Shown here piece after piece: positions 46,554-54,728 of a stretch of DNA of 64,000 nt. Origin of the DNA: Candidatus Dechloromonas phosphoritropha (GTDB lineage Bacteria; Pseudomonadota; Gammaproteobacteria; Burkholderiales; Rhodocyclaceae). The DNA is taken from NCBI GenBank assembly GCA_016722705.1, contig JADKGN010000001.1, forward strand, positions 434,001 through 498,000, in the 5' to 3' direction. Made by a program: the position numbers and the translations under genes. Each line of letters begins with the position of its first letter. The first letter of the stretch is position 1. The notes below the pieces were generated by a model. It was given only the letters and a program-made list of their open reading frames with translations. It had not been told where the DNA came from and ran no database searches.

Positions 46554-46760
46554 ATGGACACACTCACCATCAAGATCAGCGGTATGGAGGGCGAGGATTG
46601 CGTGCGTACCGTCGCCAACGCGATTCAGGACTTGCCTCACATTGGTCATATCGAGGTTTCGTTGGAGAAAGCCGAAGCCATCGTCGAATATGGGCGGCTG
46701 ATCGATCCAGGTGACATCGTGCAAGCGATCGAGGATGCGGGTTACCCGGCGTCCTTCTGA
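46554..46760 (+). CDS. Heavy-metal-associated (HMA) domain protein lacking the CxxC pair
   Basis: A 68-residue ferredoxin-like fold protein of the CopZ/MerP type: LTIKISGMEGEDCVRTVANA and EVSLEKAEAIVEYGRLID. The metal loop, normally GMTCxxC, reads GMEGEDC, so the first cysteine is replaced and only one remains. Copper or mercury binding in the usual way is therefore doubtful. No copper ATPase is adjacent. Confidence 0.75.
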   Translation: MDTLTIKISGMEGEDCVRTVANAIQDLPHIGHIEVSLEKAEAIVEYGRLIDPGDIVQAIEDAGYPASF

Positions 46761-47113
46761 ATTCTGGAGATTGCACAATTCGCGCATTGATCTTCCACTT
46801 TGAACCGTATGCATACCAAGCAGCGGCCAACTTCATGACGAAAATGTTTGACTTGGCAATGGCGTTCTGCTGAGAAGCACTAGAGCAGCTCATGGGCTAT
46901 AGCGGGTATCGGCCACATCCGGCCTTAGCAGCCCCGAAAAATCGAGCTGCCCGAACGGCAGATAATTTATCAGATACTGGTCGCTCGGCCCTTTAGTCTG
47001 TCGGCCCGCTCCTCGGACCAATGTTCTTTGCCGCTTTCTGCTCGGAAGGAGCTACGTTGCCGACGCGAGCAAACAGCCTGATCCAAACTATGTTCGGGAA
47101 ATGATTGGTGCCC
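46761..47113. other. 353-bp spacer, no gene seen
   Basis: No frame of recognisable sequence on either strand, no hairpin-T-tract and no repeat that I could find. It separates the HMA gene from the convergent gene ending at 47114. Confidence 0.5.
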
Positions 47114-47635
47114 TCAGCTGTCGGTTAGCCCTTTGACGACCTTGATCATCTCGGTTCGGACTTCCTGAAGCATTTCATTGCTGATCGCACTGTAGTTATG
47201 CCGGTAAATCAGTTGAGACATCAGGTGATTGAACACTGCACGATCGATTCGCGACCACGCGCTCACTTGATCCTCGGTAAATACCCGGCTCGCACGCCTG
47301 ACAAACTGCTCGTGGATCTCATGGGCATGCCCACCTTGCATTTCGGCAGGCGTGGGCGATCTCCGCCACTCTTCAAGGGCAGCCGATGCAGGATTTGGCG
47401 CTTCCCGCTCGGTACGAGTTTCGGCGGTTCTCATCACAGCTGGTTCAGCATAGGCAACATCACCAAACTGACCGCCGATGCTGCCGGCAATCAACAACGA
47501 TTTGACCATGGTTCGATAAGCGCGTCTCCGGCCAGACCAATAACCGGTGCGGTTATGACCGAGACCGAAATGCAAGCGCGAAACCTGAAGAAAATTTGTG
47601 ATGGTAGGTTGTTGCCAGCTGCTGAGGGTTGCCAT
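47114..47635 (-). CDS. Hypothetical protein with one hydrophobic segment
   Basis: A 173-residue protein, start MATLSSWQQPTITNFLQV with an excellent ribosome site (GGAGGA 8 bp upstream). A hydrophobic stretch TMVKSLLIAGSIGGQFGDVA around residues 42-60 could be an unusual signal anchor after a basic region (SGRRRAYR). The C-terminal half is charged and helical, rich in His/Glu. Not recognised. A perfect-looking operator-type inverted repeat lies 66 bp upstream of the start. Confidence 0.6.
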   Translation of the reverse strand: MATLSSWQQPTITNFLQVSRLHFGLGHNRTGYWSGRRRAYRTMVKSLLIAGSIGGQFGDVAYAEPAVMRTAETRTEREAPNPASAALEEWRRSPTPAEMQGGHAHEIHEQFVRRASRVFTEDQVSAWSRIDRAVFNHLMSQLIYRHNYSAISNEMLQEVRTEMIKVVKGLTDS

Positions 47636-47700
47636 AAAGATTTCCTCCGGACATGTCTCCAACGACATAATCGCGAAGGCTGCGGTTTATTGCAGTAGGC

Positions 47701-47730
47701 GTTATGGAACGGTTTGTATCGTTTCATAAC
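47701..47730. promoter_or_regulatory. Operator-like inverted repeat upstream of the 47635 gene
   Basis: GTTATGGAACG (47701-47711) and CGTTTCATAAC (47720-47730) are 10/11 inverted matches with an 8-bp AT-rich spacer. Its form suits a dimeric TetR- or MarR-type repressor. No regulator gene is adjacent. Confidence 0.5.
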
Positions 47731-48033
47731 AGAAAGTGCACGACAGTGTTCGCGAGGCCAGGTTTGAGATGAGAAAGCTGACATAGCGCTTGCAAACATC
47801 ATCAGGCAGTTAAGGGTCGAACCGCCGGTCGCATTGTTAGAAAACTTACTATTGGCTGAATAAGAGTCCGGTGCCATGCCCCTTCCTCCACCGTCCACCC
47901 CAAGAGTCCGACGCTCCAGCCCACCCGCGTTCGGCGAAAGTTCGGCAGAAAACGGCGCGCGTCAAGATAGTTGTCGCCTCGGTCATGCAGCCAATGGCGG
48001 AATAAGCTTGTCTTCCAGATGCGCGTTGGCGAT

Positions 48034-49074
48034 TCAATCGCGTTCTGGATTGAGGGTCACTACACCGACCGGCGTCCAATTTCGTGTCTGACCAGTCCAG
48101 CGCGCCGGGTTCAGATCACGCGCTGAGGTATAGACGGCATGTCGGGCCGCGAGAATGGCGAGATCCTCGCCGGCATGGCGCTGGGCTGGGCTGACATAAC
48201 GAATGCCACTGTGCCGATGCTCGACGTTGTACCAGTGCACGAAGCTGACTGCCCAGGTCCTGGCGTCGTTGAGCTCGGCAAAGCCGTTAGCAGGAAACTC
48301 AGGGCGGTATTTGGCCGTCCGAAACAGCGATTCCGCGTAAGCATTGTCATCACTGACTCGGGGTCGAGAATACGAGGGCCTGACTCCCAGCCAGTTGAGC
48401 ATCGCCAGCACCGTCGTGGCCTTGAGCGTCGAGCTGTTGTCGCCGTGCAGAACAGGCTTGGTCGCGAGTGCGGCAATCCCCTCGGCGAGCGCCGTACGGC
48501 GCACCAGATGCGCGGCATGGTCGGCGTGATCGCTGCCGTGCACCTCCCAGCCGACAATCTTGCGGCTATACAGGTCGAGGATGAGATAAAGGTGAAACCA
48601 GTGCCCCTTAACCTTGCCTGGCAGATAAGTCATGTCCCAGCACCACACCTGGCGCGGCGCGGTGGCAATGTGCGTGGTCGGCACTCGCTGTTGCCTGGGC
48701 GCCTTGGCCCGTCCTCGGAGGGTGGTTTGACCGTGCTCACGCAGCACTCGGCTGAAGGTGGATTCGCTGGCCAGGTAAATCCCTTCATCAGCCAGCATCG
48801 GCACCATGCGCGCTGGCGGCACGGCCGCAAAGCGTGGCTCGTTGGCCACGGCAAGCACCTGCGTGCGTTCGGCCTCACTGAGCGCGTGCCTGGGCGTCGG
48901 GCGCATGGACAAGGGCCGGCGATCTGCGCAGATGCCGCCCTCAATGGCTTTCCAGCGTTGCAAGGTGCGTAACTCGATGCCGGCTACCTCGCAGGCAAGC
49001 CTGAGCCGAGCACCGGCGACATGGGCGGTATGGATGTCTTGGGCCAAGGCTTGGCGATCTTCAAGGCCGATCAT
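48034..49074 (-). CDS. IS3-family transposase OrfB
   Basis: A 346-residue integrase-core transposase. The DDE residues are in CWDMTYLPG, LHGDNSSTLKA and DNAYAESLFR, all intact. The N-terminal helix region precedes it. Its ATG overlaps the OrfA stop as ATGA, so it may be made by coupled initiation as well as by frameshifting. Confidence 0.92.
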   Translation of the reverse strand: MIGLEDRQALAQDIHTAHVAGARLRLACEVAGIELRTLQRWKAIEGGICADRRPLSMRPTPRHALSEAERTQVLAVANEPRFAAVPPARMVPMLADEGIYLASESTFSRVLREHGQTTLRGRAKAPRQQRVPTTHIATAPRQVWCWDMTYLPGKVKGHWFHLYLILDLYSRKIVGWEVHGSDHADHAAHLVRRTALAEGIAALATKPVLHGDNSSTLKATTVLAMLNWLGVRPSYSRPRVSDDNAYAESLFRTAKYRPEFPANGFAELNDARTWAVSFVHWYNVEHRHSGIRYVSPAQRHAGEDLAILAARHAVYTSARDLNPARWTGQTRNWTPVGVVTLNPERD

Positions 49075-49550
49075 TCGGCATCGCCCTTGTTGAAGATCGC
49101 CGCGACTTTTTTTGAGAGAACCAGCAGGGCAGCGGTTTCAGCGAGTGCCCGGTCCTTGCGTAGCAATTCGCGTTCGAGTTCCTTGATGCGTTTGCGGTCT
49201 TGTCGGGTTGCTTGCGGGCTGGCTCTGACTTCTTCCGGTTCGGCCAACGCTGTCGTGGCGCTGGCCCACCATTTGATCAGCTCGTCCGGATAAACGCCGT
49301 GCTCTCGACACCACGCGCTTTTGCTGGTTTCGTCCAGCGCCGCAGTGACGATCACCGCCTCCAGGCGCGCCGCCGCAGTCCATGCCCGCCCTCGGGCGGG
49401 CATGGACTGCGCGTCATCTCGCCAACGCTCAAGGGTTCCCGAACCAATGCCTACTTCACGGGCCACCACATCTATTGCTGCATTTTCCGGCGCCAACAAT
49501 CGTGCTACCGCTCTACCTTTGAACTTCTCTGAATACCTTGCCATTTCCAT
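49071..49550 (-). CDS. IS3-family transposase OrfA
   Basis: A 159-residue DNA-binding protein with helix-turn-helix (VVAREVGIGSGTLERWRDD) and a leucine-zipper-like tail (RKRIKELERELLRKDRALAE). Start may be the first ATG or the second two codons later (MARYSEKFK). Confidence 0.88.
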   Translation of the reverse strand: MEMARYSEKFKGRAVARLLAPENAAIDVVAREVGIGSGTLERWRDDAQSMPARGRAWTAAARLEAVIVTAALDETSKSAWCREHGVYPDELIKWWASATTALAEPEEVRASPQATRQDRKRIKELERELLRKDRALAETAALLVLSKKVAAIFNKGDAE

Positions 49551-49776
49551 CCTTTGTCGCCGCCCCAGGGGGAGATTCTATCGAGGCGACAACTATTCTG
49601 ACGTAGGGGGAAAACCACCCTACTCTGTTGATCCGATTCGGGTTCCTGACCTAGAACCAAGATAGCGCCCCAGCCAGGTTCGGCATAGGTTCGGCGACCA
49701 ACGACGACTCGAAAATCCATCGAAAAACCCGTTACAATTCTTCGCGCTAAGTGCCATCAAGAAATGGGATCGTCCT

Positions 49777-49822
49777 ACTGTTAATCCGTAGGTCCCAGGT
49801 TCGAGCCCTGGTCGGGGAGCCA
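49777..49822 (+). pseudogene. 3' fragment of tRNA-Asn (duplicate)
   Basis: ACTGTTAATCCG onward is identical to the tRNA-Asn 3' part (anticodon loop, variable loop, T-arm, CCA), but the 5' 30 nt are replaced by unrelated sequence, so no cloverleaf forms. The following terminator hairpin is also duplicated (about 49850-49875). It has the form of an att site left by integration or of one end of a duplication. Confidence 0.9.
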
Positions 49823-50072
49823 AAAGCTTCTGTTGTGAATCTTGCACTTAGCCAATCCCCCGGGGTTGGCTTTTTGCATTCCGGGGATCGCCATACTTTT
49901 AGTCCGGCGCTCTCCATTCCGATATCGACCTTCATCTAGAAAACACCATGTTCCCCGAATACCGTGACCTGATTACCCATCTCAAGACCACCGACAGTCA
50001 TTTCCTCAATCTCTTCGAAAAGCACAACGAACTCGACCGGCGAATCAAGAACATGGAAACGGGCGTCAAGCT
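49777..50072 (+). repeat. Direct repeat A, copy 2 (left part, interrupted by an IS)
   Basis: It matches 34735-35043: tRNA 3' part, terminator and first two thirds of DUF465. Compared with copy 1 it lacks ten bases after the terminator. The match resumes after the IS at 51521-51620. Confidence 0.88.
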
Positions 50073-51520
50073 CATCCCATTACACACAACTTCAACACCT
50101 CTGCGTAACATGCTGACTTTACAAGAAATGCTGGGTGGATGTGATGGGTTGGGCAGCGGAAGAATTCAAGGCGATCGACCTGGGCGACCGGCGTCTGGAC
50201 AAGCGCACGGTGCTGCTGGCGGAGCGCATGGCAGCCAATCCGATGGCCAGTATCCCGCAAGCCTGCGGCGGCTGGGCGGAAACCCAGGCGGCGTATCGTT
50301 TTTTGCGCAGGACGACATCGAATGGGAAGCCATCCTGGCCTCGCACTGGGGAAGCGCCGAAACGCGCATGCGGGTGCATCCGGTGGTGCTGTGCATCCAA
50401 GACACCACGGAACTCGACTTCAATGGTCAGCGCATTGCCGGTCTGGGGCCGCTCTCGTATGAAGCCCAACGCGGGATGTACGTGCATTCCACCTACGCGG
50501 TCAGTCCGCAGCGTGAACCCTTGGGTGTTCTGGACGCCTGGATGTGGGCACGCGAACCCAAGGACGCGAGCGGCCAACGAGGTGGCCTGCTGGAAAGCAC
50601 CCGCTGGACGGAGGGCTACACCCGCATCGCGGAGTTGGCGAGCAGCATGCCGGACACCCGGCTGGTGTATGTGGCGGATCGGGAGGCGGACATCGTGGCC
50701 CTGATGGTGCAAGCCCGCGAGCTGGGGCATCCCGCCGACTGGCTGATTCGTTCCCAGCACAATCGGGCGCTTCCCGAGGGCGGCAAGCTGTGGACTGAGG
50801 TCCTGGCCAGCGAAGCGCTCGGCGGCATCCGCTTCACGATGCCTTCGCGGCAAGGACAGAAGGCGCGGGACGTTCGGCAACGAGTCTGGGCAAAGCGGGT
50901 GACGGTCTCCGACGGCAAGGGGAGCCGGATCGAGGTGAGTTGTCTGGTGGCGCGAGAAGAAAGTGCCCCCGAGGGCGTGAAGCCGGTGGAATGGCGGCTG
51001 CTGACCAATCGGCCGATTAACTCTTTCGAAGCGGCGACCGAACTGATCGACTGGTACCGGGCGCGCTGGGAGATCGAACTGTTCTTCCATGTCCTCAAGA
51101 ACGGCTGCCGCGTAGAGGCGTTGCAGTTGAGCACCGTGGCGCGGCTGGAACGGGCGCTGGCGCTGTTCATGGTGGTGGCTTGGCGGATTGCCCGACTCAT
51201 GCGCCTGGGCCGTACCTGCCCAGACCTGGATGCGGCCTTGCTGTTCGAGCAGGACGAATGGCAAGCGGCTTACATCCTGAATCGGAAGAAGGTGCCCAAG
51301 ACGCCGCCCAGGCTCAATGAAGTGGTGCGCTTGGTGGCGATGCTTGGCGGATTTCTGGCCCGCAAGGGCGATGGCGAGCCAGGGGTGAAGACCCTTTGGC
51401 TTGGCCTTCAACGCGTCGTCGATTTCGCCGCCGGGATCAGATTCGCGAGAGAGGCTCATGCGTTATGACGCGAGTTCAACTTCAAAGTGTAATTTTGAAT
51501 AATTTGTGTGTAATGGAATG
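50073..51520 (+). mobile_element. IS4-family (IS50/Tn5-like) insertion sequence with 9-bp target duplication
   Basis: The ends are CATCCCATTACACACAA and the inverse of CATTCCATTACACACAA (16 of 17 match). The 9-bp sequence CGTCAAGCT flanks the element on both sides (50064-50072 and 51521-51529). Length is 1448 bp. A 9-bp duplication is what Tn5-type elements make. Confidence 0.93.
50135..51468 (+). CDS. IS50/Tn5-like transposase, with a frameshift at a T6 run
   Basis: The N-terminal part (MDVMGWAAEEFKAIDLGDRR ... QAAYRF) is in one frame and the rest (FAQDDIEWEAIL, CIQDTTELDF, VYVADREADI, YRARWEIELFFHVLKNG) in another. The switch is at six T residues, 50299-50304. A -1 slip there, or one extra T in the true sequence, gives the expected AAYRFFAQDD. 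Catalytic DDE motifs are intact beyond this point. Confidence 0.85.
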
Positions 51521-51640
51521 CGTCAAGCTGGCCACGCACCACGTCATCGAAGTGCTGAAGAAAGCAAAGCTGGCAACCAAGGATGAGATCTACCAGATCC
51601 TGCGCAAGACCGCAGGCTGAACACGTCGCAGGCCAGCCAG

Positions 51641-51871
51641 ATGTCCAAAGTCATCCGCGAACGTTACGAAAACGGTGTATTGGTCGAGCGCACGATCGAG
51701 GGCTCAACGTTCCATGCCCGGAAGTGGCTGAAGCTTGCCGTTCATTCAGTCATCGCCATCAGCCTCGCGGTGCTGGCTGCAGTGGCCATTCATGACAGTA
51801 TGGCCCTCGGTAGCGCCATAGATGAAGACGCCACACCGGCCAGTTGCGACCAGCCACGGTTCCGGTCGTAG
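51641..51871 (+). CDS. Small membrane protein of unknown function
   Basis: A 76-residue protein starting MSKVIRERYENGVLVERTIE, with one transmembrane helix at about residues 30-50 (SVIAISLAVLAAVAI). The tail after residue 55 looks unlike coding sequence of the same protein, and the gene may be shortened. It follows the DUF465 stop by 20 bp. Not recognised. Confidence 0.5.
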   Translation: MSKVIRERYENGVLVERTIEGSTFHARKWLKLAVHSVIAISLAVLAAVAIHDSMALGSAIDEDATPASCDQPRFRS

Positions 51872-52093
51872 GGCAAGCCGTCGTAGTCGACCATCACGAT
51901 CCATATAGTGTCTGTTGCTTCCATAGCTCAATCACTTGTTCACCATCAAGTTGAGATGCACCACGGCAACCCTGAAGAGCATGGTAATAAGCTACCATTC
52001 CATGCCGCACCCCCTAAACTGCCCATTTTATAAATTTCCACGAAACGGCAATCTGGTCTTGCTATCTGGACTGACCAAGTTGCGGCCTAGAAA

Positions 52094-52873
52094 ATGAAGA
52101 CTCTGCGTGTCGTTTTGTTTCTGGCCTTAACTGGCTGCACCTCAGCATCTAAGATGCCTGTTCGGCCAGAAATGCAACGGAATGCAGAGGAACCGGCAGC
52201 CGAAGTCGTACTTGGTGCTGAGGTGTTGGAATCGCTACCGGAGGGTTCCTGGAGATACAAGATTACTGAGGCTGCAAAGTCCGAATGGCAATATTTTGGC
52301 CAGCAGTTAGTCGTAATCGATGGCTATGACGAGAGTATTCCTCATGTTGGGATTTGGGAGGATGAGGATGATAGCCACAGTGACCGGATTAACCAGTATT
52401 GGCGTGCAGTAGGCAAATCCCGGCTATCGGGGTACGACTGCAAGCAGCCTTGGTCTGCCGCCTTCATTAGTTGGATCATGCAGACGGTCGGTGTATCCAA
52501 GTCGCTATTCCCACCAAGTGGCGCCCACTGGGTCTATCTTCACCATTTTCTTGCCAACGCAAACAACCCAGACGCGGTCTTCATTCCCCACACCATTGAA
52601 CAGTACAAACCCAAACCAGGGGATTTGATCTGTGCCGTGCGGAGCGACTACACGCCTACGGATGTGATCAGGGAACTCCCGGTCTCACTCATCAGTTCAA
52701 GGCTGCATTGCGATATCGTCGTGGAATCCAACGGCGAAACCTTGCAAGTCATCGGCGGTAATGTCCGCAATTCGGTTTCAAAAACCATTTTGACCTTGTC
52801 CCAAGATGGCTATGTGCAATCGACGAGTCGTAGGCCATGGTTCTTGATTATCGAAAACCGCTTGGACTATTAG
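52094..52873 (+). CDS. DUF2272 lipoprotein
   Basis: A 259-residue protein with lipoprotein signal (MKTLRVVLFLALTGCTS, lipobox LTGC) and a DUF2272 domain, a CHAP/NlpC-like fold: CKQPWSAAFISWIMQTVGV, PPSGAHWVYLHHF, PGDLICAVR, HCDIVVESNGETLQVIGGN. The usual CHAP cysteine position (W-C/SAAF) is serine here, as is common in DUF2272, so hydrolase activity is uncertain. Codon use is AT-richer than the housekeeping block. Confidence 0.82.
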   Translation: MKTLRVVLFLALTGCTSASKMPVRPEMQRNAEEPAAEVVLGAEVLESLPEGSWRYKITEAAKSEWQYFGQQLVVIDGYDESIPHVGIWEDEDDSHSDRINQYWRAVGKSRLSGYDCKQPWSAAFISWIMQTVGVSKSLFPPSGAHWVYLHHFLANANNPDAVFIPHTIEQYKPKPGDLICAVRSDYTPTDVIRELPVSLISSRLHCDIVVESNGETLQVIGGNVRNSVSKTILTLSQDGYVQSTSRRPWFLIIENRLDY

Positions 52874-52968
52874 TGAGCTTCCCTCTGTTTTTCGTCTTCC
52901 AATCCTGCGGCATTATGCCGCCAATTCTTTCCCATGCTGACTGCTGAGCCAGTTATTCAGGAACCGCT

Positions 52969-53094
52969 GTGGCAGATCATACGCTGATTTTGGTCATTGG
53001 CTTGTGGCTTTACTATTTGAGTCGTAGGCGCGTATTCAACCGGTGGACTGCCGTAACGCCGACTGGCTGCGAGGAACCTAAGCTCCGATCCTAA
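52969..53094 (+). CDS. Possible 41-residue membrane peptide
   Basis: GTG at 52969 opens an ORF with one hydrophobic helix (LILVIGLWLYYL) and a basic RRRVFNR stop-transfer-like segment. Its stop codon lies inside the 8-bp target duplication of the downstream IS1595 element. No family recognised and the RBS is weak. Confidence 0.35.
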   Translation: MADHTLILVIGLWLYYLSRRRVFNRWTAVTPTGCEEPKLRS

Positions 53095-53098
53095 CTAC

Positions 53099-54199
53099 CG
53101 TGCTTATCCGGTTAACCCAGACACTCACTACCGGTAGTATGCTGAGTTCCCGCACCAACGTGAAGAAATCATGGTCATCGACGTGCTTGAACGAGGCGAT
53201 CTGCCGTTTCCCCGCTCGCTTCCTGAGTTTCAGCGACTGTTCCCGGACGAAGCGGCGTGCGCGGTCTACCTTGAGCGTGCTCGATGGGGCAATGGATTTG
53301 TCTGCCCCATCTGCGAAACGGCTGGCGACCCCTATCGCTACTCCACTCGCCCCGGTGTTCTTTGTTGCCGGAAATGTCGACGCGAAACTCGGCTCACCGC
53401 TGGCACCGTCATGGAGCGCACCCACACACCGCTCTCGGTGTGGTTCTGGGCAGCCTACTTGGTCACCAGCCAAACGCCAGGCCTGTCGGCCGTCCAGTTC
53501 CAACGGCAACTCGGACTGCTGCGCTACGAGACTGCTTTCCAGATTCTTCACAAACTGTGGGTCGGCATGGTGCGGCCCGACCAAGATCGAATTGGTGGGA
53601 ACCCCGGAGAATACCTCGAAGCCGACGAAGCCTACGTCGGTGGCCGTACTCGCGGCAAGGGCCGAGGCGTTCACGACAGGGTTCTCGTCGCCGGTGCCGT
53701 CGAGGTTAAACAACGCAAGCACGGCAGCAGCCTCAACAAGCGCAGGACTGGACGGTACGCCGGACGCGTTCGGCTCGCGGTGGTGCCAGATCGAAGTGCC
53801 AAATCGTTGGATGGCTTCATCGAGCGCGTCGTTACGCCAGGCGCCTCCATTGTTACCGATGACTGGAACGGCTACGCGACGCTCGGAAAGCGAGGGTATC
53901 TTCATACGGCCGTCGCAGAACGTGGCGACATGCAAGTCGCCGAAACCTTCCTGCCCATCATTCACCTGGTGTTCTCCAATCGCAAAACATGGCTACGTGG
54001 CATTCACCACGGCGTCAGGCCGCAACACTTGCAAGCCTATCTCAACGAATTCACGTTCCGCTTCAATCGCCGCTTCTACCCATTCAATGCTTTCCGCTCC
54101 CTGCTTGGCATTGCTGGCGACATCACTATGCCGAGCTTTATGCAAAAAAATCACGACCCACTGCATCTAGTAGGTGTCTGTGACAACTGGATAAGCACG
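53099..54199 (+). mobile_element. IS1595-family insertion sequence with 8-bp target duplication
   Basis: Ends CGTGCTTATCC at the left and GGATAAGCACG at the right are exact inverted repeats, and the similarity extends imperfectly for about 30 bp. CTAACTAC occurs on both sides (53091-53098 and 54200-54207). Length is 1101 bp. The insertion separates the small ORF at 52969 from the gene at 54220. Confidence 0.93.
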
Positions 54200-54232
54200 C
54201 TAACTACTATGGCTGCCCCATGTTCAAACTGA
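53171..54232 (+). CDS. IS1595-family transposase
   Basis: A 353-codon transposase with an N-terminal zinc ribbon (CPICETAG ... CCRKCRRETR) and an ISXO2-like DDE domain (LEADEAYVGGRTRGKG, IVTDDWNGYATL). The frame has no stop inside the element: it reads through the right end and stops in host DNA at 54230, overlapping the next gene. The last eleven residues are therefore host-encoded. Confidence 0.9.
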   Translation: MVIDVLERGDLPFPRSLPEFQRLFPDEAACAVYLERARWGNGFVCPICETAGDPYRYSTRPGVLCCRKCRRETRLTAGTVMERTHTPLSVWFWAAYLVTSQTPGLSAVQFQRQLGLLRYETAFQILHKLWVGMVRPDQDRIGGNPGEYLEADEAYVGGRTRGKGRGVHDRVLVAGAVEVKQRKHGSSLNKRRTGRYAGRVRLAVVPDRSAKSLDGFIERVVTPGASIVTDDWNGYATLGKRGYLHTAVAERGDMQVAETFLPIIHLVFSNRKTWLRGIHHGVRPQHLQAYLNEFTFRFNRRFYPFNAFRSLLGIAGDITMPSFMQKNHDPLHLVGVCDNWISTLTTMAAPCSN

Positions 54233-54435
54233 TAATTGCCCCGTTGATTGCCTATCTGACCCGGCTCCGCTTTCCGGCCCTGTTCGCCATTGCCGCCGTG
54301 CTGTTCATTCTGGATTTTCTGATCCCGGATGCTATTCCCTTTGTCGATGAAATCCTGTTGGGACTGAGTGCCGCTCTTCTCGGGAGCTGGAAGAAGCGGA
54401 AGGACAAGGATTCGCCAAACGATCCGTCTGGTTGA
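54220..54435 (+). CDS. Small DUF6116-like membrane protein
   Basis: A 71-residue protein with a hydrophobic hairpin: FPALFAIAAVLFILDFLIPD and VDEILLGLSAALLGSWKKRK. The phrase IPDAIPFVDEILLGL is typical of a small proteobacterial family I know as DUF6116. Its promoter region was displaced by the IS1595 insertion 20 bp upstream, though outward transcription from the IS could drive it. Repeat B follows 31 bp after the stop. Confidence 0.72.
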   Translation: MFKLIIAPLIAYLTRLRFPALFAIAAVLFILDFLIPDAIPFVDEILLGLSAALLGSWKKRKDKDSPNDPSG

Positions 54436-54466
54436 TAGCTGTAGGCCAACCGCCCTCCTTGTGTTG

Positions 54467-54728
54467 CATACATCTCGACACACCCTGTTGCAAGCCGTTA
54501 CTTGAGTTGCGAGGGTCCGGCCAGTATCTTGGGTTCATGCGCTGAACCCCCAACAGCGTTGGCGACCGACCTCCCTCCCCCCTCCAACTCGGGCCGCCTG
54601 AAAGCCTCGCACTTCCCCCGGTGCGGGGCTTTCGTCATTTTGGGCTGACTTCCTTGCCAAATGCTCCAGAGGTCAAATGAAAGTCGATCGGCTCGCCAAC
54701 ATCAAACCTGAACTGGCGCTAGCGACCC
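54467..54728 (+). repeat. Direct repeat B, copy 2 (about 262 bp)
   Basis: Counterpart of 36241-36501. The conserved hairpin is at 54600-54633 (GAAAGCCTCGCAC with GTGCGGGGCTTTC), one base pair longer than in copy 1 with a shorter, different loop. It again follows a membrane-protein gene. Confidence 0.88.

Larger units (their letters stand above)
47961..49602 (-). mobile_element. IS3-family insertion sequence, apparently complete
   Basis: Inverted ends are readable: GTCAAGATAGTTGTCGCCTC at the left and its near reverse complement (GAGGCGACAACTATTCTGAC) at the right, about 19 of 21 matching. The 1642-bp element encodes OrfA and OrfB on the minus strand. No clear target-site duplication was found, so one end may have been altered. 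Confidence 0.82.
49948..51620 (+). pseudogene. DUF465 gene, copy 2, split by an insertion sequence
   Basis: Codons 1-41 (MFPEYRDLITHLKTTDSHFL ... METGVK) end at the IS, and the gene continues after it with LATHHVIEVLKKAKLATKDE to the stop at 51620. Removing the IS and one copy of the 9-bp target duplication restores a full 71-codon DUF465 gene, so the insertion is recent. Confidence 0.9.

Noticed and set aside
49777..49822. Second tRNA-Asn gene
   Set aside because: The 5' half including acceptor and D-arm is missing, so it cannot fold as a tRNA.
49747..49935. Minus-strand ORF containing SPTRARTWDLRINS
   Set aside because: This phrase is the well-known false translation across the 3' part of a tRNA; the DNA is the duplicated tRNA-Asn fragment and its terminator.
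51746..51931. Minus-strand ORFs near 51.8-51.9 kb reading IWIVMVDYDGLPYDRNRG
   Set aside because: A short peptide-like stretch is visible but has no continuation, and it overlaps the tail of the small membrane gene; too little to call.
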